Assembly (NCBI GenBank): GCA_002393945.1
Contig: DGSO01000021.1
Span: 1-56,057, forward strand
Source: Bacteroidales bacterium UBA4360
Lineage (GTDB): Bacteria; Bacteroidota; Bacteroidia; Bacteroidales; UBA932
DNA: 56,057 nucleotides
Direction of reading: 5' to 3'
Below the pieces are notes generated by a model. It made no database searches. It was not told where the DNA came from and saw nothing but the letters and a program-made list of their open reading frames with translations. The translations under genes and the position numbers were made by a program. Positions 1 to 7,682 of this stretch are shown piece by piece (position 1 is the stretch's first letter; each line of letters opens with the position of its first letter).

Positions 1-21
1 CACTGAAAAATCTTTACCTTT

Positions 22-103
22 GAGCCCGTGTCTGGGGTCTTCTTCCGGCCTACGGCCTCCAGTCAACCCCAGACAGTGATAAGGCTCGGATGGTAAACCC
101 ATC
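22..103. other. Hairpin-rich, unidentified stretch
   Basis: Nested complementary arms are visible: GAGCC (22-26) with GGCTC (83-87), GTCTGGGGT (30-38) with ACCCCAGAC (66-74), and a small GATGG/CCATC stem (89-93 / 99-103). Inside the big loop is GGCCTACGGCC. This could be the edge of a structured RNA, a terminator of something left of the window, or a repeat. I could not match it to tmRNA, RNase P RNA, SRP RNA, 6S RNA or a tRNA. No coding region is seen between 1 and 284. Confidence 0.35.
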
Positions 104-202
104 TTAGGGATAACAACGAATAGTCAACTTTTACCAGTAATAATCTACAAACCCGAGTCAACCAAAATCAGGAAACGACATTTGGCGGCATTTAAACATG
201 GC

Positions 203-246
203 CAAACCACCGCTTTCGGCCTCTGGTGCGCGAAAACGGTGGTTTG
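203..246. repeat. Palindromic AAACCACC element, single unit
   Basis: CAAACCACCG (203-212) pairs perfectly with CGGTGGTTTG (237-246) across a 24-nt loop. Nearby TTTAAACATG resembles the junction inside the double-unit copy at 48481-48609. It lies 39 nt past the stop of the outer-membrane protein gene, so it may also stabilise or end that transcript, although there is no clear U-run. Confidence 0.6.
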
Positions 247-284
247 AATGTATACGGTAGCGCCCGACAATGGAGCGCAAAGAA

Positions 285-806
285 TTAGAAGCTGTAGTAG
301 ACGCCGCAGAGGACGTTGTTGGCGTTAAGGCCGAACATGAAGGTATCGTTGTAGTAACCGAGCTGGCCAAGGTGCGTTACGAAGGAGAGATTGTCAGACA
401 CGGGGATAGCGATGCCGGGGGCAATGCCGACGCCGAAATCGGTGCCGCTGGTGGAGTTGGTGGTATCGTCGGTCACATAGACCTTATCGTTCCAGAAACC
501 AAGCTGAAGCTGTGCGTCTGCGAAAATGTTGACGGGGCCGAGCTCCAGGAAAGTATAACGGAAATAAGGCTGAAGGACAAAGGTGCCGTGGCTTCTGACG
601 TCCTTGGTAGCATAGGTATTGTAACCTACAACTGCACCGACTGCCATGTTGTCGGCAATTGAATAACCAACTTCGGGAAGGATGTTGAATGTTGAGTAAT
701 TTGATTCGCTGTTGGAAGTGATGCCAAACTGGCCGCCCACGTAGAACTGGGCATTTGCAGAGATGCCGATGAATGCAGCAACAACTGCAATGAAAAGTTT
801 TTTCAT
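285..806 (-). CDS. Small outer-membrane beta-barrel protein
   Basis: The protein has 173 residues. It starts MKKLFIAVVAAFIGISANAQ, a clear Sec signal peptide with an Ala-Asn-Ala-Gln cleavage region, followed directly by alternating hydrophobic/glycine-rich strands (FYVGGQFGI, VGYSIADNMAVGAVVGYN) and a C-terminal Phe (GVYYSF), the usual ending of outer-membrane barrels. It resembles the OMP_b-brl/OmpX-like porin families of Bacteroidota; the substrate is unknown. It begins 28 nt after the atpG stop on the same strand with no obvious promoter between, so read-through from the ATP synthase operon is possible. The barrel call is firm, the role is not known. Confidence 0.8.
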   Translation of the reverse strand: MKKLFIAVVAAFIGISANAQFYVGGQFGITSNSESNYSTFNILPEVGYSIADNMAVGAVVGYNTYATKDVRSHGTFVLQPYFRYTFLELGPVNIFADAQLQLGFWNDKVYVTDDTTNSTSGTDFGVGIAPGIAIPVSDNLSFVTHLGQLGYYNDTFMFGLNANNVLCGVYYSF

Positions 807-834
807 GATAATTAATTAGTTAAACATAAAGACA

Positions 835-1875
835 TTATTGAGTCTGGGAACCTCCTGCGAGGTCCAGAATCTCATTGGTAATCTTCTGCTGGCGGCCCTT
901 GTTGTACTGGAGCGTAAGTTCCTGGAGAAGGTCTTCGCCGTTGTCGGTTGCGGCCTGCATGGCCACGGTACGGGCCGCATGCTCTGCCGCAGCGCTGTCA
1001 AGAAGCGCCGCAAAGAACCTGATTTTCACAGACTTTGGATACAGCGCCTCCAAAAGCTCCTGACGGGATGGCTCCAGGATGACGTCGGGGGCAGATTTCT
1101 CGACTACGCCTTCGGCTCCGCTCGAAATGACAGAAGAGGACGCCGAAATGACATCTCTGTCATTTCGACCAAGCGAAGCGGGCACATTGTCATTTCGACC
1201 AAGCGAAGCAGGCACATTGTCATTTCGACCAAGCGAAGCGCGTGGAGAAATCTCTTTGGACAGAAGTGTTTCCACCACAGGAACCTGCTTGCCGGTAGAG
1301 ACGAAATGGTTGTATACAAGGAGAACACGGTCCACCGAAGAATCGGCCATGAGAGTGTCCGTGATGGCAGAAACGGGGGCGTAGGAGGGGTGCTCTGAAA
1401 GGGATTCCCCTAAGAAGGGAGATTTCTCGGCTTCGCTCGAAATGACAGAAGGTGTGTACACCGGGGCACCGGCCTTGCGGAGGGCGTCGGACATTTTGCG
1501 GCCGATGGCGATAACCCGCGCTCCCGGGCACTCCCGAAGCACTTCCTTCGTCTTTGCTATGACCTGGGCATTGAAGCCGCCGCATAGCGACGAATTGGAC
1601 GCCATGGCAATTACCACGGTACGCCCGGGCACGGAAACACCCTGTTTGGTGTCCAAAGGGCCGATTTCAGGCTGCCCGGACACGGAAACACCCTGTTTCG
1701 TGCCAGCAGCCAGCTCAAGCATGGCGCTGAGCCGCTCCTGATACGGCCTCATGGCCTCGATGGCGGTCTGTGCCTTGCGGAGTTTAGCAGAGGAAACGAG
1801 TTTCATCGCCGAAGTGATCTTCAGCGTACTCTGCACGGAGGCGATGCGGTTTTTTATTTCCTTCAGTGTGGGCAT
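835..1875 (-). CDS. atpG: ATP synthase gamma subunit with in-frame repeat insertions
   Basis: Central rotor shaft of F1. The N-terminus (MPTLKEIKNRIASVQSTLKI, then TSAMKLVSSAKLRKAQ) and C-terminus (RTVAMQAATDNGEDLL, LQYNKGRQQKITNEI) are the conserved coiled-coil halves of the family. At 346 residues it is ~55 longer than the usual ~290. The excess is explained by repeat DNA read in frame: residues ~143-153 (ISSEAEKSP), residues ~208-262 (three tandem 10-residue units NDNVPASLGR and flanks), and a duplicated TKQGVSV motif at ~59-82. The conserved SSLCGGFN segment remains. The spacer upstream is itself repeat DNA, so no normal ribosome binding site is visible. The ends are intact and the frame is open, so I infer a functional subunit with extra surface loops. 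Confidence 0.95.
   Translation of the reverse strand: MPTLKEIKNRIASVQSTLKITSAMKLVSSAKLRKAQTAIEAMRPYQERLSAMLELAAGTKQGVSVSGQPEIGPLDTKQGVSVPGRTVVIAMASNSSLCGGFNAQVIAKTKEVLRECPGARVIAIGRKMSDALRKAGAPVYTPSVISSEAEKSPFLGESLSEHPSYAPVSAITDTLMADSSVDRVLLVYNHFVSTGKQVPVVETLLSKEISPRASLGRNDNVPASLGRNDNVPASLGRNDRDVISASSSVISSGAEGVVEKSAPDVILEPSRQELLEALYPKSVKIRFFAALLDSAAAEHAARTVAMQAATDNGEDLLQELTLQYNKGRQQKITNEILDLAGGSQTQ
1092..1254. repeat. Palindromic repeat inserted in frame in atpG
   Basis: The left arm CAGATTTCTC (1092-1101) and right arm GAGAAATCTC (1245-1254) enclose CGAAATGACA and TGTCATTTCG cores in inverted order. The right half carries a 30-bp tandem repeat beginning with GTCATTTCGACC at 1159, 1189 and 1219. 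The total length preserves the atpG frame. It has the same architecture as 36358-36448 within tyrA. Confidence 0.9.
1419..1449. repeat. Half copy of the palindromic repeat in atpG
   Basis: GAGATTTCTC followed by GGCTTCGCTCGAAATGACAG: one arm and core only, without the inverted partner. It is translated from the minus strand as VISSEAEKSP within AtpG and stays in frame. Confidence 0.85.
1624..1703. repeat. Second, unrelated duplicated motif in atpG
   Basis: Two near-identical ~27-nt copies centred on CACGGAAACACCCTGTTT lie ~50 nt apart. Each contains the small palindrome AAACACCCTGTTT. Both are translated as TKQGVSV plus SG or PG. This looks like a different short repeat or a local duplication in the variable region after the N-terminal helix of gamma. 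Confidence 0.6.
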
Positions 1876-1926
1876 GAGATTTCTCGACTACGCTCGAAAT
1901 GACAAAAACTACGCTCGAAATGACAA
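1876..1926. repeat. Palindromic-repeat half forming the atpA-atpG spacer
   Basis: GAGATTTCTC starts at the base next to the atpG start codon (1873-1875), followed by two CGAAATGACA cores. The repeat fills nearly all of the 53-nt spacer up to the atpA stop. Read on the minus strand, the region in front of atpG ATG ends GAGAAATCTC, with no purine-rich binding site. Confidence 0.85.
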
Positions 1927-1928
1927 AA

Positions 1929-3512
1929 TCAGTTCATGCTAAGGATTACCGATGCGGCAACGTCGGCGAGGGTTTTCTCTATCTCGGGGGTGAGTTTGCC
2001 TTCACCCAGGGGGGTGAGGACATCGGCACTGTGGGAGGCACGCATGCGGTCGAGGAAGGCGGTCTGGAACTCCCTCACTCTGGAAACCGGAATGTCCTTC
2101 ATGAGGGCCTTGGTGCCGCAGTAGAGGATGGCTACCTGCTCTCCCATCGGCATGGGGGAATACTGCGGCTGGATGAGGAGCTGATTGTTCTTTCTGCCTT
2201 TGTCCAGGGCCATTTCCGTGACCTTGTCAACGTCGGAAGAGAACTTGGAGAAGGCCTCCAGTTCAGTCCACTGGGCCTGGTCTATCTTGAGGGTACCGGC
2301 AACCTTTTTCATGGATTTCACCTGTGCACTGCCGCCCACTCGGGACACGCTTATACCCACATTGATTGCGGGCCGCACGCCCTGGTTGAAGAGGCTCTGT
2401 TCCAGGTATATCTGGCCGTCGGTGATGGAAATGACGTTAGTAGGAATGTATGCCGACACGTCTCCCGCCTGCGTCTCGATAATCGGCAGTGCGGTGAGAG
2501 AACCGCCGCCGCGCACCTTGTCCTTCAGGGCTTCGGGCAGGTCGTTCATCGCGGCCGCAACCTCCTGTTGGTCGATAATCCTCGCCGCCCTCTCAAGCAG
2601 ACGGGAATGCAGGTAGAAAATATCGCCGGGATATGCCTCGCGGCCGGAAGGGCGCTTCAGGATAAGGGACACCTCCCTGTAGGAGACAGCCTGCTTGGAA
2701 AGGTCATCATAGACCACCAGCGCATGGCGTCCGGTATCGCGGAAATACTCGCCGATGGCCGCTCCCGCAAACGGAGCGAAATACTGCAGTGCGGCAGGGT
2801 CTGCGGCCGTTGCGGCAACAACAACCGTATAGTCCATGGCCCCGTGCTCACGCAGTGTCTTCACTATGGAAGCCACCGTGCTTCCCTTCTGTCCCACAGC
2901 CACGTAAATGCAGTACACCGGCTTTCCGGCAAGGAAATCCTCCCTCTGGTTTATGATAGTGTCGATGGCAATCGCCGTCTTTCCCGTCTGGCGGTCTCCG
3001 ATAATGAGCTCCCTCTGTCCCCTGCCGATAGGAATCATGGCGTCAATGGCCTTCAGACCCGTTTTCAGCGGCTCGGTAACCGGCTGGCGGAAGATGACTC
3101 CCGGCGCCTTCCTCTCAAGCGGCATGTCCACCTTCTCCCCCTCTATCGGGCCCAGGCCGTCCAGCGGATTTCCCAGCGGATCCACCACCCTTCCAAGAAG
3201 GTTTTCATTCACGCCGATAGACGCGATGCGCCCGGTCCTCCGGACCACCATCCCTTCCTTGATCTCGTCTGTAGGGCCCATCAGAACGGCGCCGACATTG
3301 TCGGCCTCGAGGTTCATCACCACGGCCATGACACCGTTTCCGCAGTCCAGCAGTTCGCCGGCCTCGGCATTGTCCAGGCCGTAGATGCGCACTACGCCGT
3401 CACTCACCTGCAGGGCCTTGCCTATCTCCTCGAAACGGAGCTCGTTTTTCATATCCCTGAGCTGCCCCAGCAGGATATCTGACACTTCACTTGGTCTTAG
3501 GTTTTCTGCCAT
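1929..3512 (-). CDS. atpA: ATP synthase alpha subunit
   Basis: F1 alpha, the non-catalytic nucleotide-binding subunit, 527 residues. Walker A GDRQTGKT lies at 172-179. PAINVGISVSRVGG carries the conserved arginine that reaches the catalytic site on beta. The N-terminal beta-barrel (VSDGVVRIYGLDNAEAGE) is intact. The start overlaps the atpH stop (TGATG-type junction), indicating translational coupling. Base use and length are ordinary for the family. Confidence 0.98.
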   Translation of the reverse strand: MAENLRPSEVSDILLGQLRDMKNELRFEEIGKALQVSDGVVRIYGLDNAEAGELLDCGNGVMAVVMNLEADNVGAVLMGPTDEIKEGMVVRRTGRIASIGVNENLLGRVVDPLGNPLDGLGPIEGEKVDMPLERKAPGVIFRQPVTEPLKTGLKAIDAMIPIGRGQRELIIGDRQTGKTAIAIDTIINQREDFLAGKPVYCIYVAVGQKGSTVASIVKTLREHGAMDYTVVVAATAADPAALQYFAPFAGAAIGEYFRDTGRHALVVYDDLSKQAVSYREVSLILKRPSGREAYPGDIFYLHSRLLERAARIIDQQEVAAAMNDLPEALKDKVRGGGSLTALPIIETQAGDVSAYIPTNVISITDGQIYLEQSLFNQGVRPAINVGISVSRVGGSAQVKSMKKVAGTLKIDQAQWTELEAFSKFSSDVDKVTEMALDKGRKNNQLLIQPQYSPMPMGEQVAILYCGTKALMKDIPVSRVREFQTAFLDRMRASHSADVLTPLGEGKLTPEIEKTLADVAASVILSMN

Positions 3513-4072
3513 CAGATAATTCGTCTGTTTTGTTCAATAAATTGCTCTTTGATGCGGTCGAGGGCCCTGCGGGCGCTTGCATCCAGCAGGTAGTCGTCAA
3601 AGTCCAGCACAAAGCCGCCGATAATGTCCGGGTCTACGGTCACGTTGATTACGGCGTCGTCCCCTATCTTGTCCTTGATAAGGGCCCTGACCCTCTGCAG
3701 GAGACGCTCTGTAGGCTCCACTGCCACCACAAGCTGCACCACCCTCTTGCCTACGCTCTTGTAATAAAGGCCGATAAAATCCCGCAGGATATCCTCTACC
3801 AGGTCCATGCGGCCATTGCGGTTGAGAAGCGTGAGGAAACGGCTCAGTTCACTGGACATCTTGTTCCCGAGGGCGCCCTGGAGAAGCTTCTTCTTGTCGA
3901 AGGGAGATACCACGTCATCCGACGCAGTGACCATGCGGGAAAGGTCCGGAACGGAGTGTATCGCCTTCACGAGGGCTTCAGCCTCGGAACACACTACGGC
4001 TCCGTCACCGGTCTCCGTCACGTACTTGACGAGGGCCAGTGCATAACGCGTTATGACTATGCTCTGGTTCAC
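3512..4072 (-). CDS. atpH: ATP synthase delta subunit (OSCP)
   Basis: 186 residues; the peripheral-stalk connector between the b subunit and the top of F1. The helical N-terminal domain begins MNQSIVITRYALALVKYV. The C-terminal part contains KRVVQLVVAVEPTERLLQ and a conserved GGFVLDFDDYLLDASARRAL-type ending. It overlaps atpF by 4 nt and atpA at its stop, as expected in this compact operon. Confidence 0.93.
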   Translation of the reverse strand: MNQSIVITRYALALVKYVTETGDGAVVCSEAEALVKAIHSVPDLSRMVTASDDVVSPFDKKKLLQGALGNKMSSELSRFLTLLNRNGRMDLVEDILRDFIGLYYKSVGKRVVQLVVAVEPTERLLQRVRALIKDKIGDDAVINVTVDPDIIGGFVLDFDDYLLDASARRALDRIKEQFIEQNRRII

Positions 4073-4575
4073 TTTATGGTATCGGCCTTGGCTGCTTCAT
4101 CCAGCATTTTTTCGAGGTAGGCGCGCTGGGCATCGGCACCGGAAAGCTCTTCGCGGAGGACTTTCTCAGCCACCTCAACGCCAAGGAGGGCGACCTCGCG
4201 GCGAACGTCCCTGAGGGCGCTTTCCTTTTCTGCGGCGATGGAGGTGCGGGCATCGGCAAGAAGCTTGTCGGCCTCGGATTTCGCCGCCGAGCGGGCATCG
4301 GCAATGATGCGGTTCTTTTCCTCTGCCGCTTCCCTCAACATGAGCGCCTGGCCCTTGCGGGCGTCTTCCCTCATTTTCGCCTCCTTCTGAGTCCAGGAAG
4401 CCATTCTCTCCTCTATATCGCGGGCATCCTTGAGGGACTTGTCGATTCTGGCACTGCGCTCATCCACGCTGCGGGTGATAATCGGGAATCCGAATTTGGC
4501 AAGCAGGAAGAAGACGATGCCAAAAATGACGATCATCCAGAAGAGAAGTCCGCTGTCGGGAGTTACAAGGTTCAT
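4069..4575 (-). CDS. atpF: ATP synthase b subunit
   Basis: 168 residues. A single N-terminal membrane helix (about residues 10-28, FWMIVIFGIVFFLLAKFGF) is followed by a long charged helix rich in Ala, Glu, Lys and Arg (SLKDARDIEERMASWTQKEA), typical of the dimeric peripheral stalk. It sits between atpE (3-nt gap) and atpH (4-nt overlap). Confidence 0.95.
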   Translation of the reverse strand: MNLVTPDSGLLFWMIVIFGIVFFLLAKFGFPIITRSVDERSARIDKSLKDARDIEERMASWTQKEAKMREDARKGQALMLREAAEEKNRIIADARSAAKSEADKLLADARTSIAAEKESALRDVRREVALLGVEVAEKVLREELSGADAQRAYLEKMLDEAAKADTIK

Positions 4576-4578
4576 CGC

Positions 4579-4836
4579 TTAAAGCACAAGTGTGAGGAAG
4601 CAGACGATGATTGCAAACAGGGCGGCACCCTCGATCATACCTGCGGCAATAATCATGGATGTACGCATGTTGCCTGCGCTTTCCGGCTGGCGCGCGATAG
4701 ACTCCATGGTGGACTTGCCGATCTTACCGATACCGATAGCTGCTGCGATGGCTGCAATAGCGGCGCCAAGGGCGGCTCCCACCTTGCCCAGAGCCGCACC
4801 GGCGGCTGCCTGGAGAATCATTGTAGAAAGAATCAT
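4579..4836 (-). CDS. atpE: ATP synthase c subunit (proton ring)
   Basis: 85 residues, a two-helix hairpin with a glycine-rich first helix (GAALGAAIAAIAAAIGIGKIG), polar loop ARQPE and second helix carrying the ion-binding glutamate (GMIEGAALF, Glu69). The residue after the glutamate is Gly, not the Ser of typical Na+-binding rings, and the Gln of the first helix is absent, so proton coupling is the likelier reading. It is preceded by a 27-nt gap after atpB. Confidence 0.95.
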   Translation of the reverse strand: MILSTMILQAAAGAALGKVGAALGAAIAAIAAAIGIGKIGKSTMESIARQPESAGNMRTSMIIAAGMIEGAALFAIIVCFLTLVL

Positions 4837-4863
4837 AGTATCAAAAATTTAATAATTGTTGTC

Positions 4864-5868
4864 TTACTCCCCATGCGAACGTGCCAGCCCTATGTAAATG
4901 GAGCTGAGCATGGTGAACACATAGGCCTGGATAAATGCTACAAGGCACTCAAGGGCGTCCAGGAACACCCCGAAGAGAACGCTCACCACCGTCATTCCTC
5001 CTCCAAGCAGGGGTCCGTATTTGGCCATGATGAAAATCACGCACACCATGCACAGTATCATGATGTGGCCGGCCAGCATGTTGGCGAAAAGACGGATGGT
5101 AAGGGAGACCGGCTTCATAAGGGCGCTGAACACCTCGATGACCGGCATGATGGGTTTCAGGAACCCCGGAACGTCCGGGGCGAATATGTCTTTGTAATAA
5201 TGCTTTGTTCCGGTAAGGTTCACGGTAAAGAAGGTGCAGAGAGCAAGCACCAGCGTTATCGCTATGTTTCCGGTGAGGTTGGCCCCTCCCGGGAAGAATG
5301 GGATTATTCCAAGGAAATTGTTAAGGAGTATCCACAGGAAGGCCATGCAAAGATACGGCGAATATCGCCTGTAATCCTCCTCGCCTATGTTTTCCCTTGC
5401 CATATTGTGAACCATCATGACAAGCGGCTCCATGGCTGCGGCAAGGCCCGTGGGGGCTTCTTCAAGGGAGTCGTGCCTGCGGTACCAGCGGGCCGTCAGA
5501 AGCACTATCACAAGCAGCAGCAGGCTAGAAAACATCAGCGACAGAACATTCTTGGTAATGGAAATGTCAAGAGGCCTCTTCCCGGTGGCTGTGTCCACGA
5601 TTTTCCCGCTTTCGGGGTCAATCCTCAGTCCCTCATATTCCTCCCCGTGCCTGATTCTTGCCGATGAAAACACATGCCACCCGGTACTGCTCTTTACGAT
5701 AACAGGCAGGGGAATGGCGACATGCCTTCCCTTCCACTCGGTTATATGCCACTCATAATCGTCGCCGATATGCTCGAAAATAATCTCGGATACCGGCACG
5801 TCTTCCTGCGCAGAAGCCACCGGCGCCGCGAGCATGAGAAGAAGCGATATGAGGAGCGCGGCCATCAT
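4864..5868 (-). CDS. atpB: ATP synthase a subunit with periplasmic N-terminal extension
   Basis: Stator channel subunit of Fo, 334 residues. The conserved half-channel helix SLTIRLFANMLAGH has the essential arginine at 259. Unlike the E. coli type, it begins with a signal-peptide-like helix (LLISLLLMLAAPVASAQ) and ~85 hydrophilic residues before the first true membrane helix at ~107. This extension is, to my knowledge, usual in Bacteroidota. It overlaps atpC by 4 nt. Confidence 0.95.
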   Translation of the reverse strand: MMAALLISLLLMLAAPVASAQEDVPVSEIIFEHIGDDYEWHITEWKGRHVAIPLPVIVKSSTGWHVFSSARIRHGEEYEGLRIDPESGKIVDTATGKRPLDISITKNVLSLMFSSLLLLVIVLLTARWYRRHDSLEEAPTGLAAAMEPLVMMVHNMARENIGEEDYRRYSPYLCMAFLWILLNNFLGIIPFFPGGANLTGNIAITLVLALCTFFTVNLTGTKHYYKDIFAPDVPGFLKPIMPVIEVFSALMKPVSLTIRLFANMLAGHIMILCMVCVIFIMAKYGPLLGGGMTVVSVLFGVFLDALECLVAFIQAYVFTMLSSIYIGLARSHGE

Positions 5869-6110
5869 ACTTCGGCACAGACGGTTACGGTGTTGTTTCG
5901 CACCTCGGCGAAGCCTTCTTTGATGGGGACGAACTCTTCCTTTCCTTCGGAGACATAACGGACGTTGCCCTTGACAAGGGCGGTGACGATGGGCGCATGG
6001 TCCTTGAGGACGGTGAAAAGGCCCGCGGCGCCGGGAAGCGTCACGAGATCGGCCCCTGTCTCAAGTACCGGTCCCTCCGGGGAAAGGATATGCAGTGTCA
6101 AATCCATCAC
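5865..6110 (-). CDS. atpC: ATP synthase epsilon subunit, short form
   Basis: 81 residues, beginning MMDLTLHILSPEGPV. It contains only the N-terminal beta-sandwich (PGAAGLFTVLKDHAPIVTAL, EGFAEVRNNTVTV). The C-terminal two-helix domain that inhibits ATP hydrolysis in longer (~130-residue) epsilon subunits is absent. It overlaps both atpD and atpB by 4 nt. The second Met (6107) is an alternative start. Confidence 0.92.
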   Translation of the reverse strand: MMDLTLHILSPEGPVLETGADLVTLPGAAGLFTVLKDHAPIVTALVKGNVRYVSEGKEEFVPIKEGFAEVRNNTVTVCAEV

Positions 6111-7627
6111 TTCGCTGCTGCAAGTATGGCCTCGCCCTTCTTGATGGCATCCTCGATGGTGCCGACGTTCAGGAAGGCCTGTTCGGGGAGGTAGTCGACC
6201 TCTCCGTCAAGTATCATGTTGAACCCGCGGATGGTGTCTTCGATGGAAACCATGACGCCCTTGACGCCGGTGAAGGCTTCGGCAACGTAGAAGGGCTGCG
6301 AGAGGAAGCGCTGGACGCGGCGGGCGCGGTTCACGGTGGTCTTGTCTTCGTCCGAGAGCTCGTCCATGCCAAGGATGGCGATGATATCCTGCAGCTCCTG
6401 GTTCCTCTGAAGTATCTGTTTCACCCTCTGGGCAGTGTTGTAGTGGGCCTCGCCTACGATGTTCGGATCCAGGATCCTGGAGGTTGACTCCAGCGGGTCG
6501 ACGGCAGGGTAGATGCCCAGGGCGGTGATTTTCCTGCTCAGGACGGTGGTTGCATCCAGGTGGGAGAAGGTGGTTGCAGGAGCGGGGTCCGTAAGGTCAT
6601 CGGCAGGAACGTAGACGGCCTGGACCGATGTGATGGAGCCGTTCTTGGTGGAGGTGATGCGCTCCTGCATCTTGCCCATTTCGGTGGCAAGGGTGGGCTG
6701 GTAACCCACGGCGGAAGGCATACGGCCAAGGAGGGCGGACACCTCGGAACCGGCCTGGGTGAATCGGAATATGTTGTCGATGAAAAGGAGGATGTCCTTG
6801 GGGCTTTCCGCATCGTCCGAGTCGCGGAAGGATTCGGCGAGGGTGAGGCCGCTCAGGGCGACGCTGGAACGTGCTCCCGGGGGTTCGTTCATCTGGCCGA
6901 AGACCATGGAGACCTGGGATTTTTCCAGTTCCTCCCTGTCAACAAGGGAGAGGTCCCACCTGCCTTCTTCCATAGCTTTGTTGAAGGCCTCTCCATAGCG
7001 GATAACGCCGGATTCTATCATTTCGCGAAGGAGGTCGTTGCCCTCACGGGTACGTTCACCGACGCCGGCAAAGACAGAGAAACCGTTGTGGGCCTTTGCG
7101 ATATTGTTGATGAGTTCCTTGATGAGAACCGTCTTTCCCACGCCTGCTCCGCCGAAAAGGCCGATCTTACCGCCCTTCAGGTAAGGCTCCAGCAGGTCGA
7201 TGACCTTGATGCCCGTGAACAGGATGTCCTGGGAGGTTGTAAGGTCCTCGAACTTAGGCGGTTCGCGATGGATGGGGAGAGCCCCTTCACGGTCAAGTTC
7301 CGGCATGCCGTCGATGACGTTTCCGGTAACGTTCATAACCCTGCCGCGGATCTGTGCGCCCACGGGCATGGTTATGGGCATGAAGGTGTTGCGAACCTCC
7401 AGACCGCGACGCAGTCCGTCCGTGGAGTCCATGGCAACGCAGCGGACGGTATCTTCGCCAATGTGCTGCTGCACCTCCAGAATGAGTTTCCGGCCGTCGG
7501 GACGGATAACCTCAAGTGCGTCGTCAATGCGGGGAAGTTCCTTTTCGGCTGCGCGTGCCGATATGTCGAAATGCACATCCACTACGGGTCCCACGACCTG
7601 TGCGATATGCCCTGTAGAATTAGACAT
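6107..7627 (-). CDS. atpD: ATP synthase beta subunit
   Basis: Catalytic F1 subunit, 506 residues from MSNSTGHIAQVVGPVVDVHF. I prefer this start to an in-frame Met 18 codons upstream because the family begins at this motif and the promoter lies just before it. Walker A GGAGVGKT is at 159-166, the catalytic base region GERTREGNDL has Glu191, and a DELSDED loop matches the DELSEED lever. The segment after MEEGRWDLSLVDREELEKS is longer than in E. coli. First gene of the operon. Confidence 0.98.
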   Translation of the reverse strand: MSNSTGHIAQVVGPVVDVHFDISARAAEKELPRIDDALEVIRPDGRKLILEVQQHIGEDTVRCVAMDSTDGLRRGLEVRNTFMPITMPVGAQIRGRVMNVTGNVIDGMPELDREGALPIHREPPKFEDLTTSQDILFTGIKVIDLLEPYLKGGKIGLFGGAGVGKTVLIKELINNIAKAHNGFSVFAGVGERTREGNDLLREMIESGVIRYGEAFNKAMEEGRWDLSLVDREELEKSQVSMVFGQMNEPPGARSSVALSGLTLAESFRDSDDAESPKDILLFIDNIFRFTQAGSEVSALLGRMPSAVGYQPTLATEMGKMQERITSTKNGSITSVQAVYVPADDLTDPAPATTFSHLDATTVLSRKITALGIYPAVDPLESTSRILDPNIVGEAHYNTAQRVKQILQRNQELQDIIAILGMDELSDEDKTTVNRARRVQRFLSQPFYVAEAFTGVKGVMVSIEDTIRGFNMILDGEVDYLPEQAFLNVGTIEDAIKKGEAILAAAK

Positions 7628-7650
7628 AGGCTTCAAAAAACACTTATCTA

Positions 7651-7682
7651 CAAAGGTAGCAAGATATTTTCTACTTTGCAAG
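7651..7682 (-). promoter_or_regulatory. Promoter of the ATP synthase operon
   Basis: On the minus strand CTTG is followed after 20 nt by TACCTTTG (7651-7658), the Bacteroidota -33/-7 pattern. Transcription should start ~20 nt before atpD. The promoter overlaps the stop region of the upstream permease gene (7671). Confidence 0.75.

Noticed and set aside
1159..1248. Possible CRISPR array from the 30-bp period in atpG
   Set aside because: The three units are directly adjacent with no distinct spacers, lie inside a conserved gene, and belong to a palindromic repeat found elsewhere. No cas genes are present.
1899..3482. Long open frame antisense to atpA (and similar ones antisense to atpD, the S51/ATP-grasp gene and the AKR gene)
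   Set aside because: These are by-products of GC-rich codon use on the opposite strand. The sense strands encode highly conserved proteins, and the antisense translations show no domain, signal or promoter.
4579..4836. Sodium-coupled ATP synthase
   Set aside because: The c subunit lacks the Gln and the Glu-Ser pair of Na+-binding rings; Gly follows the ion-binding Glu, so proton coupling is more likely.
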